Shown one piece after another: positions 31,539-41,668 of a stretch of 64,000 nucleotides of DNA (positions are counted from its first letter, which is position 1; every line of letters starts with the position of its first letter). The notes beneath the pieces were generated by a model. It searched no databases, was not told where the DNA came from, and worked only from the letters and a program-made list of their open reading frames with translations. Both the position numbers and the translations under genes were made by a program. This DNA is from Acidobacteriaceae bacterium (GTDB taxonomy: Bacteria > Acidobacteriota > Terriglobia > Terriglobales > Acidobacteriaceae), in contig PLGG01000012.1 in the NCBI GenBank assembly GCA_003138515.1, positions 98,061-162,060 on the forward strand, in the 5' to 3' direction.

Positions 31539-32741
31539 ATGCAAAAGACTGCCATCCCGGAGGGGGTTGAGACAAAAAGCGGCGGGGCCGCGCGCGCGCC
31601 GGTGCCGATGCTGGACCTGAGAAGACAGTACGAGCCGTTGCGCGGGGAACTGCTGGAAGCGCTGGGTCAGGTGCTGGAGACACAGCAGTTTATTCTCGGC
31701 GAACACGTCGCGGCGTTTGAGCGGGCGGCGGCGGAGCAGTTAGGGGTGAAGCACGCGCTGGGCTGCTCGTCGGGGACGGACGCGCTGTGGCTGGCGCTGG
31801 CGGGGACTGGAATCGGCGCCGGCGCGTCGGTGGTCACGACGCCGTTCAGCTTCTTTGCTTCGGTCAGTGCGATTCTGCGCGCGGGCGCGACGCCGGTGCT
31901 TGCGGACATCGACCCAGGCACATTTAATCTTTCGCCGGCGGCGGTGAAAGCGGTTCTGGACGGAGAGCGCGGCTCGGGCGTGAAGGCGATTTTGCCGGTG
32001 CATCTGTACGGATTGTGTTCGGACGCGACGGCCTTCTCGAAGCTGGGCCGAGAGCGCGGGCTGACGGTCATCGAAGACGCTGCTCAGGCGTGGGGCGCGG
32101 AGTGGAACGGTGTGAAAGCGGGTGCGTTGGGTGATGCCGCGGCGTTCAGTTTTTATCCCACAAAGAATCTAAGCGCGGCGGGCGATGCGGGAATGGTGAC
32201 GACGAACCGCGATGACGTAGCCGAGCGAGTGAAAATGCTGCGCAACCAGGGAATGCGTCGGCGTTACCACCACGATGAGTTGGGCTGGAACGCGCGCATG
32301 GACGGCTTCCAGGGCGCGGTGCTGAACGTAAAGGTGAAATACGTCGACGCGTGGAATGAGACGCGGCGGGAGCTGGCAGCGCGATATGGCAGGTTGTTTG
32401 CCAGGGCTGGGCTTGCCGAGAATGGGCCGTATCCGGCGAATGGGTTGGTGCCGCCGTATGAAGCGCCGGGGACAAAACATGTGTGGCATCAATATGTGAT
32501 TCGCGTGGCGCGGCGCGATGCGCTGCGGGAGTTTTTGACGGCGCGCGGGATTGGATCGGAGATTTACTATCCGGTTCCTCTGCACCTGCAGGAAGCGCTG
32601 AAGGGACTGGGGTACAGCGAAGGGGATTTCCCCGAGGCGGAGCGCGCGGCGCGCGAGGTGCTGGCGCTGCCGATTTTCCCGGAGTTGCGCGAGGACGAGC
32701 AGAACGCAGTGGCCGAAGCGATTGCGGAGTTCTTGTCGTAG
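31539..32741 (+). CDS. DegT/DnrJ/EryC1-family sugar aminotransferase
   Basis: A 400-residue PLP-dependent enzyme of the DegT/DnrJ/EryC1/StrS family, which usually makes aminated nucleotide sugars for surface polysaccharide. DLRRQYEPL at residue 26 is the typical beginning. SSGTDALWLAL binds PLP phosphate, EDAAQAWGA holds the Asp to the pyridine nitrogen, and SFYPTKNLSAAGDAG has the PLP lysine. KHVWHQYVIR and GSEIYYPVPLH are the substrate-side motifs. The first 25 residues are extra. No glycosyltransferase lies next to it, so the product sugar is unknown. A heptamer array follows its stop. Confidence 0.92.
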   Translation: MQKTAIPEGVETKSGGAARAPVPMLDLRRQYEPLRGELLEALGQVLETQQFILGEHVAAFERAAAEQLGVKHALGCSSGTDALWLALAGTGIGAGASVVTTPFSFFASVSAILRAGATPVLADIDPGTFNLSPAAVKAVLDGERGSGVKAILPVHLYGLCSDATAFSKLGRERGLTVIEDAAQAWGAEWNGVKAGALGDAAAFSFYPTKNLSAAGDAGMVTTNRDDVAERVKMLRNQGMRRRYHHDELGWNARMDGFQGAVLNVKVKYVDAWNETRRELAARYGRLFARAGLAENGPYPANGLVPPYEAPGTKHVWHQYVIRVARRDALREFLTARGIGSEIYYPVPLHLQEALKGLGYSEGDFPEAERAAREVLALPIFPELREDEQNAVAEAIAEFLS

Positions 32742-32745
32742 CTGT

Positions 32746-32773
32746 CGCCTTTCGGTTTTCAGCTTTCGCTTGT
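32746..32773. repeat. Heptamer array, 4 units
   Basis: Units CGCCTTT, CGGTTTT, CAGCTTT, CGCTTGT start five bases after the aminotransferase stop. Confidence 0.55.
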
Positions 32774-32856
32774 TCTGCCGGCCATGGAGCCGGCATTTAA
32801 ACTCATCACACAACTGAAGCGTTCTTGACGGTTCCACACGAGAGGAGCGGGCGGAT

Positions 32857-35033
32857 TTGCGCATTGCAATCGACACCGGCGGCACGTTTACCGACTGCGT
32901 TTGTTTGGCGGACGGAAAGCTGCGCGTGAAGAAGATTTTTTCGACACCTGCTGATCCCTCGCGCGCGGTGCTCGAAGGCGTGCGGCAACTGGAGCGATTC
33001 CACAATTCCCGTGCCCCCTTCGACACCGTGCAAGGTGACTTTTCCTTGGCGGAAAAGCCACTTGAAGGTGACGGCTCCGACATTGCCAAATGTGGAATCG
33101 CTCAAAGCGGCGCTGACAATGTGGAAGTGCGCCATGGAACGACCGTGGGCACCAACACGATGCTGGAGCGGACCGGCGCTCGCGTGGCGTTTGTGACGAC
33201 GGCCGGGTTTGAAGACACGATTGCGATCGGGAGGCAGGCGCGGGCGCGACTCTACGACTGGTTTGCGCCAGCGCCGGAATGTCTTATCGCGAAAGAGCTG
33301 CGATTCGGAGTTGCGGAGCGCGTGAGCTCGGAGAGCGAGATTCTGCGCGAGCCGACAGATGAAGAGTTGGCCGCGCTGGTTGATGCTGTGCGGGCCAGTG
33401 GCGCTGAGGCAGTAGCGATCAGCCTGCTGTTTTCATTTGCGAATCCGAAAACGGAGAAGCGGGTGGAAGCGGCGCTGCGTGAGCTGGGGATTCCGGTTTC
33501 CGCATCGCACAGGATTCTGCCGGAGTTTCGTGAGTACGAACGCGCGTCGACGACGGTGGTGAACGCGTACCTGGCGCCGCGAATGGAGATTTATTTATTG
33601 GCTTTGGAGGAGCGGATCGCCGAGAAACACAGAGGCGGGCGCGTGGATGTGATGCAGTCGCTGGGCGGGATTATTGCTGCGCGCGTCGCGGCGGAGGAGC
33701 CCGTGCGCACGGTGCTGAGCGGCCCGGCGGGCGGAGTAGTGGGCGCGTGCCGCATGGCGCGGTGGGCGGGATTCGACAAGATCATCGGCTTCGACATGGG
33801 CGGGACATCGACGGATGTTTTTGTCGCGAACACGGAGGCGGCCGCCCAGCTCACGCGCGAGTCGGTGGTGGCGGGAGTGCCGATTGGCGTGCCGATGCTG
33901 GACATTCACACGGCGGGCGCGGGCGGCGGGTCCCTCGCGAGATTTGACGCGGGGGGCATCCTGCGCGTGGGGCCGGAGTCCGCCGGCGCCGATCCGGGGC
34001 CGATTTGTTTTGGGCGCGGCGAACGGGCGACTGTGACGGACGCGAACCTTGTGCTGGGGCGGCTGGATGCGGAGAGCTTTCTGGGCGGAGGCGTGCAACT
34101 GGATGGCGAGCGCACACAGCGCTTGATGCGCGAGCAAAAGGGCGCGCTCGAGACGGTGGAAGAGTTTGCGGCGGGGATTGTGCGCGTGGTAGAGACGCAG
34201 ATGGAGAAAGCGATCCGCGTGATTTCAGTGGAGCGGGGACACGATCCGCGCGACTTTACGCTGGTGGCGTTTGGCGGCGGAGGGCCGCTGCATGCGTGCT
34301 CGCTGGCGCGGGCGCTGCGCATTCCGCGCGTGCTGGTTCCGGCGCTGCCGGGCGCGCTTTCAGCGGTGGGGATTCTGCTGGCTGATACAGTGCGGGATTT
34401 TTCGCGAACCGTGATGATGCCGGGCGAGACGATGGGAAGTGTCGACGAGATTTTCGGCGAGCTTTCTGCGGAGGCCGCGGCGGAGTTTGCGGCGGAGGGT
34501 TTGAAGGGCGTGGCGCAGCGCGGCGTGGATCTGCGCTACCGGCGGCAGGGATACGAGTTGAACGTCGCGTACGATCCGCAGGAGCCGGAGCGATCGACGA
34601 AGGCGTTCCACGAATTACACCGGCAGCGGTACGGATTTGCGGATGAATCGCGGCCGGTGGAGATTGTGAACGTGCGCGTGCGGATGATTGCGGCGAGCGA
34701 ACCGTATGAGCCGGAGAGGTGCGCGCTTGTTGCGGGCGACGGAAGCGCGGCTTGCAGCACCCAGCGCGAAGTTTGGTTTGAAGGCGGATTCCGGCCGACA
34801 CGATTCTACAAACGCGAGCGGCTTCGGCCGGGCGATGCGATCGCGGGACCGGCGATGATCACCGAATACACGGCGGCAACACTGGTTCTGCCAGGATGCG
34901 CGGCGAGTGTGGATGGGCTAGGCAACCTGGTGATCGATGTGCGCGAGGATGGGGTTGGCCAAGATGGGGTCCGCGAGGGTGGGGTGCGCGAAGATGGGGT
35001 TGGCGAAGATGCGGCGGGCGAGGAGGAGCGCGC

Positions 35034-35037
<4 letters not shown>
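32857..35037 (+). CDS. hyuA: Hydantoinase/oxoprolinase subunit A (HyuA-like)
   Basis: A 726-residue N-methylhydantoinase-A/5-oxoprolinase-type protein, the ATP-binding subunit. TTG 32857 has AGGAG nine bases upstream. DTGGTFTD (6-13) binds phosphate, HGTTVGTNTMLER is the family motif, and GFDMGGTSTDVFV and FGGGGPLHA complete the ASKHA-like fold. Residues about 49-88 (from HNSRAPFD to SGADN) are not typical. Relatives pass almost directly from QLERF to VEVRHGTTV. The segment is encoded by a hairpin-bearing insert at 33000-33120. The C-terminus ends in five 15-bp repeats (EDGVG-type). The stop overlaps the hyuB ATG. The substrate is likely a cyclic amide such as hydantoin or 5-oxoproline, not determined. 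Confidence 0.93.
33000..33120. repeat. Hairpin-bearing in-frame insert in hyuA (approximate ends)
   Basis: GTGACTTTTCC (33035-33045) and GGAAAAGCCAC (33051-33061) pair at 10 of 11 positions around TTGGC. A smaller ACATT/AATGT pair follows at about 33080-33092. The encoded residues do not fit the HyuA family and the base composition is lower in GC than the flanks. The ends are estimated from the protein and only one copy is seen in the window. Confidence 0.6.
34941..35015. repeat. Five 15-bp units at the hyuA 3' end
   Basis: Units of 15 bp built on GCGCGAGGATGGGGT follow one another at 34941, 34956, 34971, 34986 and 35001. They encode pentapeptides such as EDGVG and EGGVR at the C-terminus of HyuA. 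Confidence 0.85.
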
Positions 35038-36668
<1,631 letters not shown>

Positions 36669-36692
36669 CTTGGCGCGTGAAACCGGAAGGCG

Positions 36693-36764
36693 CTACGCGC
36701 CCGACACTTCGATGAGCGTGGGGCGGCCCATGATGCCGAGCCCGACAAATCCAACGATTGCCAT
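36693..36764 (-). pseudogene. 5' relic of a 3-hydroxyisobutyrate dehydrogenase-type gene
   Basis: A 23-codon frame, MAIVGFVGLGIMGRPTLIEV and three more residues, then TAG. GFVGLGIMGRP is the NAD(P)-binding N-terminus of the beta-hydroxyacid dehydrogenase family (GarR, MmsB). GCGGAGA precedes the ATG. The sequence departs from the family after 16 residues and the rest of the gene is missing. It is most likely what remains after a deletion, with the start region left between hyuB and the next gene. Confidence 0.65.
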
Positions 36765-36799
36765 CGTTCGTCTCCGCTTGCGGAATTTAAGATGGGACT

Positions 36800-37513
36800 G
36801 TGCGCAACTACTTCAACTATTTTACCGAGATCGAGGAGCGCTTCCAGCAGAGGCGGGGAACGATTCTGCTGCTTTCGACGCTGGATTGGGCGCTGATCGA
36901 GATGTGGCGCGAGGCTGGGATTCCGCTGGAAGCGGTGTTGCGCGGGATCGATGCGGCATTCGACAAATATGAGGTGCGGCAGAAGCGGGCCCGAATGCAG
37001 CGCGTGAACGGGTTGGCGTGGTGCGCGCAGGCGGTGATGCAGGCGGCGATGGAGATGAGTACGGCGGCGACGGGATCGGCTGCTGCGACAACCACGGCCC
37101 AGGAGTCCGGGTTCGAGCATGAACGCGTATCGGCGCATTTGACGGCGGCCGCGGAGGCGCTGGATCGAGCGATGGTGGCCGACGAGGCTTGCCGGGCGAC
37201 GGCTGTAAGGCTGCGCGAGTTGGCTGCGGAGGTGCGAGCTGCCGGCGGGGAAAATGCGGCGGCAGTCGATCTTGAAGCTCTGGAGCGGTCGTTGAATGTG
37301 CTCGAGGAGAAACTATTTGTCACGTTGACCGCGGCGGCGCCGGAGGCACTGCTTGTGGGCCTGAAGGAGCACGCAGCGCGGGAGCTGGCGCCCTACCGCA
37401 GCCGTATGGGCGCGGTGCAACTGCGGCAGGTTGAACAGCAGTTTGAGCGGAAGCAACTGCTGGTCCACTACAATTTGCCGCGGTTGAGCCTGTTTTACAT
37501 GAGCCAGCAATGA
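36800..37513 (+). CDS. Hypothetical helical protein coupled to rlmD-like gene
   Basis: A 237-residue soluble protein of unknown function, starting at GTG 36800 (MRNYFNYFTEIEERFQQRRG). It is nearly all helix, with coiled-coil-like stretches at about 105-170 (LTAAAEALDRAMVADEAC). The C-terminus ends NLPRLSLFYMSQQ. The N-terminal 45 residues (LLLSTLDWALIEMWREAGIP) look well conserved in character. Its TGA overlaps the next ATG (ATGA), so it is translated with an RNA methyltransferase. A role alongside that enzyme is only a guess. Confidence 0.7.
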   Translation: MRNYFNYFTEIEERFQQRRGTILLLSTLDWALIEMWREAGIPLEAVLRGIDAAFDKYEVRQKRARMQRVNGLAWCAQAVMQAAMEMSTAATGSAAATTTAQESGFEHERVSAHLTAAAEALDRAMVADEACRATAVRLRELAAEVRAAGGENAAAVDLEALERSLNVLEEKLFVTLTAAAPEALLVGLKEHAARELAPYRSRMGAVQLRQVEQQFERKQLLVHYNLPRLSLFYMSQQ

Positions 37514-38844
37514 AGAAGCGGGCGCGATCATTCTCGCGGCGCAATGAAGCTGTGCCGAAGAACTCCCAGCAGAGCGCCGCGGCGCCGCAACTCGTTCAAA
37601 TTGAAAAGCCGATTTATGGTGGGGCGTTTTTGGCGCGCGTAGAAGGCAAGGCGGTGTTTGTGCCGCTGGCGCTGCCGGGTGAGCAGGCGCGCGTGCGCGT
37701 GGTCGAAGAGAAGCGCGGGTACGCGACGGCCGAGGTGGAAGAAATTGTTACGGCATCGGCGGAGCGGGTTGCGCCGGCTTGCAAACACTTTGGGGCGTGC
37801 GGCGGCTGCCAGTATCAGCACGCAGAGTACAAGGCGCAGCTAGAGATGAAGCAGACCATTTTGCGCGAGACGCTGGAGCGGGGCGGCGTGCGCGCACCGG
37901 ATGAGATTGCTGTGCTGGCTGGCGATCCGTGGGCGTACCGCAATCGGATCCGGTTGGCGTTCGATGCGGAGGGAAGGGTGGGATACCGCGGGCGGCGGTC
38001 CCATGCAGTGATTGCGATTGAGGAGTGCCCAATCGCAGCGCCGCTGCTGGTACGGGCTGCCCTCGGCGCCGCGGAACTGTTCCGGCGGTTCGCAGTTCCA
38101 AGCCGGCCCGCTGAGCTCTCGCTCTTTTGCGATGCGGCTGAAGATTCGATGCTGGCCAGCGTCTTTACGGATGGTGCTGCACGGGTTCCGCTCACGGACT
38201 ATTTTGATGCGCTGTCGCCACAGATTCCTTCGCTTCGCGGCGTGGAGCTGGTGGAAGTACACCAAAGCCTGCCAAGGACCATCGCGCGGACAGGCGCCGA
38301 ATCCATCGCTTACCGTGCAGCGGGCTTTGATTATCGAGTGGATCACGGCGCGTTCTTTCAAGTGAACCGCTGGCTGTTGGATGAGCTGGTGGAGCGCGTA
38401 ACGGAAGGCCTGCATGGCGGGCAAGCGTGGGATTTGTTTGCCGGCGTGGGGCTGTTTGCGCGGAAGCTTGCAGAGCAGTTTGAGCGCGTAATCGCGGTAG
38501 AGTCGGCGCCAGCGGCGATGGCGGGACTGAAGCACAACCTCGACGGCACGAATGCGACGGCAGTAAGAGCTACGACGCTTGAGTTTTTGCGTGGAGCGGC
38601 GAAGGGCGAACGGCCGGATGTGATTGTCGTCGATCCCCCGCGCACGGGGCTGGACGCAGAGACAACGGAGCTGCTGGGCAGAATCGGCGCGCCCGAGATG
38701 GTGTATGTATCGTGCGATCCGGCAACGCTGGCACGCGACCTGCGCGCGCTTGTGGGCGCAGGCTATGCGATCGAGCGCGTCACGCTTGCGGACCTCTTTC
38801 CGCAGACGTTTCACCTGGAGACGGTGGTCAAGCTACAGCGGTGA
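37510..38844 (+). CDS. RlmD/TrmA-family RNA (uracil-C5)-methyltransferase
   Basis: A 444-residue SAM-dependent enzyme. An N-terminal TRAM-like domain (about 28-85) is followed by the 4Fe-4S cysteines C91, C97 and C100 in CKHFGACGGCQYQH, and a later Cys in IEECPIA. The methyltransferase fold contains WDLFAGVGLFARKLA (SAM), VVDPPRTGLD, and the nucleophile C402 in YVSCDPATLARDL. The cluster and TRAM arrangement favour RlmD (m5U1939 of 23S rRNA) or a close paralogue over TrmA. The precise uridine is not certain. It is coupled to the hypothetical gene upstream. Confidence 0.92.
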   Translation: MKKRARSFSRRNEAVPKNSQQSAAAPQLVQIEKPIYGGAFLARVEGKAVFVPLALPGEQARVRVVEEKRGYATAEVEEIVTASAERVAPACKHFGACGGCQYQHAEYKAQLEMKQTILRETLERGGVRAPDEIAVLAGDPWAYRNRIRLAFDAEGRVGYRGRRSHAVIAIEECPIAAPLLVRAALGAAELFRRFAVPSRPAELSLFCDAAEDSMLASVFTDGAARVPLTDYFDALSPQIPSLRGVELVEVHQSLPRTIARTGAESIAYRAAGFDYRVDHGAFFQVNRWLLDELVERVTEGLHGGQAWDLFAGVGLFARKLAEQFERVIAVESAPAAMAGLKHNLDGTNATAVRATTLEFLRGAAKGERPDVIVVDPPRTGLDAETTELLGRIGAPEMVYVSCDPATLARDLRALVGAGYAIERVTLADLFPQTFHLETVVKLQR

Positions 38845-38916
38845 CGGAGGGCGTGTACCGGGAATTCCAATTCCTGATAGGCTTGATGCCAAATTCGCTC
38901 TTCAAATTTGGGCCCC

Positions 38917-41613
38917 ATGCATCGCGACAACCCCAACCCTGCGCAACGCACGCACGGCTTAACCGTCGTGCCGCTGTTTCATGCGGCGTGGCTGTTTGCG
39001 GCGGGGATTTTGGTGGCGAGCCAAGTGTGGCTTGAGCCCCCGCTTTTGCTGGTGCTGCTGGCGGTGGTTGCTGTGCTGTGCGGCGTGGCCGTCCGCCGCA
39101 GCGGACACGCGCAAGGGATTGTGGGTTTGCCGCTCGCGATTTTGTGGATGCTGCTGGGCGCATGGTGCGGGGAAATGGAACCGCAGCCGGCGCCCGCGCC
39201 GGAGCTGGCCACGCTCTCTGACGGATTGTTGCGCACAGTGGAAGGGACCGTGTCGAATGCGGGGCCGGTGCGCACCGAGCTTGAGCAGAATGTAGACGAG
39301 CCCTCAGCCAGTGCGCCCACACAGCGCATTGATGTGCGCGTGGCCACGGTTGAGGTGGTGAACGATGCGAGCGATGCGCAGACGCCGGTGACAGGTGGCG
39401 TACGGCTAACGGTGCGGTGGCCGGTGGACGCGAAGGAAAGCGCGCAGGCGTTCCGGTGCGGTGAGCGCGTACAGGCAGTGGTGCGGCTGCTGAGACCGGA
39501 GACTTATCACGATCCCGGCGTCTGGAGCCGCGCGGACTATCTGCTGGACGAGGGAATCACGTCGACGGCATCGGTTGCAATTGACCGCGTAGACCGGCTG
39601 GGGCTCGCGCCGGGAGCATTCTTGTCGTGCAGAGTGGGAGGGTGGCAGCGCGCGTCGACCACACGGTTGCTGGCGCTGCCCGCGGCGATGCGGAATTTGC
39701 CGGCGCCGCTGCGGTTGAGCGAGGACGACGCCGTGATGCTGGCGGCGATGGTGGCAGGCGACCGAACGTACCTGACCCATTCGCTGCGCGTAGGCTTCGA
39801 ACGAACGGGCTCCTTTCACATGCTGGTGGTTTCAGGGTTTCACCTGGCGATTGTGGCCGCGTGCGTCTTCTGGATCACGAGGAGGCTGCGCGTGCCACGC
39901 GTGCCGGCGACGATTTTGACGATCGCCGCGTCGTTTGCCTACGCGCTGTTCACGGGGTTCGCAACGCCGGTGCAGCGCTCGCTGTGGATGGTGACCCTTT
40001 ATCTGCTCGGACGGTTGGTATATCGCGAGCGAAGCCCGCTGAACACGATCGGATTTGCCGCGCTTTGTTTGCTGGTTGTGAGCCCGCGCAGCCTGTTCGA
40101 CTCGAGCCAGCAGATGACACTGCTGGCGGTGATTGCGATTGCCGGTGTGGCTGCGCCGCTGCTGCAGGGAACGATTCATCCTTACGCGGCCGCGATGCGC
40201 GACCTGCCGTTGGTGGCCGTCGACATCAAGCTCACTCCACGAGCTGCGGAGTTTCGCATGATGATGCGAGCGGTGGCGGAACGGCTGGAGGCTGCCGGGA
40301 ATGGCGCAATCGCGTGGCGGATTTTTCCCTGGGCTGTGCGCTTTGCGATTCGAGTTGCGGAGTTGGTCGTCGTTTCATGCGTGGTGGAGTTGGCGATGAC
40401 GCTGCCGATGGCGGTGTACTTTCACCGCATTACGATTTTTGCGCTGCCGGTGAATTTGTTGATTTTGCCGATGCTGCTGGTGTTGATGCCCGCGGCACTC
40501 GTGACAATGCTGATGCTTGTGGTGTGGCCGGCGGCGGCGGTGGTACCGGCAATGGTGGTGGCGCTGGTAATGCGCCTCGGAGTGAGGCTGGTGCATCTGT
40601 TCGGCTCCATGGCGCTCGGAGATTTCAGGATTCCAAGCCCGCTATTGTGGCAGTCGGCGGCGTTTTGTGCACTGCTTGGAGCGGCGATTGTGTTGGCGCA
40701 CGAGAGCCTGGGGCGCGGCAAACGCTGGATGCGGCACGGAGCGTGGGCGGCGCTGGCGATAGCGGCGCTGGCGGCAGTGATGCCGCGGCCAGTGGATCGG
40801 CCGAAGGGCGCGATGCTGATGGAGGCGATCGATGTTGGGCAGGGCGACTCGCTGCTGGTGATAACGCCCGACGGAAAGACGCTGCTGGTGGATGGAGGTG
40901 GGTTCGGCGGCGGGCCAAGTCAGGCGCCGCAGGATTTTGACATCGGCGAGGAGGTGGTGTCGCCGGCGCTGTGGGCGCGGGGCATTCGGCATTTGGACGC
41001 GGTGGCGCTGAGCCATGCGCACTCCGACCACATGGGCGGATTGCCGGCGGTGCTCAGGAATTTTCATCCCGATGAGCTGTGGGTGGGGAACAATCCGCGG
41101 TTCGGAGCGTACAACGCGCTGCTCGATGAGGCCGCGGCGCTGCATGTGCGGGTGAAAAGCTTTCGCTTGGGCGATGCGTTCACTTTTGGGAGCACGCAGG
41201 TACACGTGCTGGCGCCATTTCGCGATTACGTGCCGGGCGCGGAGCCGATGAACAACGACTCGCTGGTGCTGCACGTGGGGTACGGCGCGACTTCGGTGAT
41301 GCTTGAGGGCGATGCAGAATCGCCGATCGAGCAGGCGATGCTTGGCGAGCCGGGACTTGCAAGCACTCTGCTGAAGGTGGGGCATCATGGCAGCATCACC
41401 TCGACGCGGCCTGAGTTCCTGGCGCGCGTGTCGCCGCAATGGGCGGTGATTTCGAGTGGACTTCACAATCGGTATGGGCATCCGCGCGAGGAGGTGCTGG
41501 AAGAGCTTGAGGCGGCGCATGTGCGGACGCTGCGGACGGACATCAACGGGATTTCGTGCTTCGTGCTAGATGGGAGGACGACGACGGGGGCGGTGGGGTG
41601 CGGAAGGCAGTGA
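38917..41613 (+). CDS. comEC: ComEC/Rec2 DNA-uptake channel
   Basis: An 898-residue inner-membrane protein that carries single-stranded DNA into the cell during natural transformation. The N-terminal helices and the OB-like DUF4131 region extend to about 250. The competence domain follows (MLVVSGFHLAIVAACVFW, TGFATPVQRSLWMV), with about ten membrane helices. The C-terminal metallo-beta-lactamase domain has DVGQGDSLLV, LSHAHSDHMGGL and KVGHHGS. The nuclease-like C-terminus is complete. ATG 38917 was chosen. A TTG at 38908 is also in frame and neither has a good ribosome site. comEA and pilus genes are not in this window. Confidence 0.94.
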   Translation: MHRDNPNPAQRTHGLTVVPLFHAAWLFAAGILVASQVWLEPPLLLVLLAVVAVLCGVAVRRSGHAQGIVGLPLAILWMLLGAWCGEMEPQPAPAPELATLSDGLLRTVEGTVSNAGPVRTELEQNVDEPSASAPTQRIDVRVATVEVVNDASDAQTPVTGGVRLTVRWPVDAKESAQAFRCGERVQAVVRLLRPETYHDPGVWSRADYLLDEGITSTASVAIDRVDRLGLAPGAFLSCRVGGWQRASTTRLLALPAAMRNLPAPLRLSEDDAVMLAAMVAGDRTYLTHSLRVGFERTGSFHMLVVSGFHLAIVAACVFWITRRLRVPRVPATILTIAASFAYALFTGFATPVQRSLWMVTLYLLGRLVYRERSPLNTIGFAALCLLVVSPRSLFDSSQQMTLLAVIAIAGVAAPLLQGTIHPYAAAMRDLPLVAVDIKLTPRAAEFRMMMRAVAERLEAAGNGAIAWRIFPWAVRFAIRVAELVVVSCVVELAMTLPMAVYFHRITIFALPVNLLILPMLLVLMPAALVTMLMLVVWPAAAVVPAMVVALVMRLGVRLVHLFGSMALGDFRIPSPLLWQSAAFCALLGAAIVLAHESLGRGKRWMRHGAWAALAIAALAAVMPRPVDRPKGAMLMEAIDVGQGDSLLVITPDGKTLLVDGGGFGGGPSQAPQDFDIGEEVVSPALWARGIRHLDAVALSHAHSDHMGGLPAVLRNFHPDELWVGNNPRFGAYNALLDEAAALHVRVKSFRLGDAFTFGSTQVHVLAPFRDYVPGAEPMNNDSLVLHVGYGATSVMLEGDAESPIEQAMLGEPGLASTLLKVGHHGSITSTRPEFLARVSPQWAVISSGLHNRYGHPREEVLEELEAAHVRTLRTDINGISCFVLDGRTTTGAVGCGRQ

Positions 41614-41668
41614 TAGCACCAGAAATTCCGATAGTTCCCCTCAAGAAACTGCAGGTTCTGCCTTGCGG

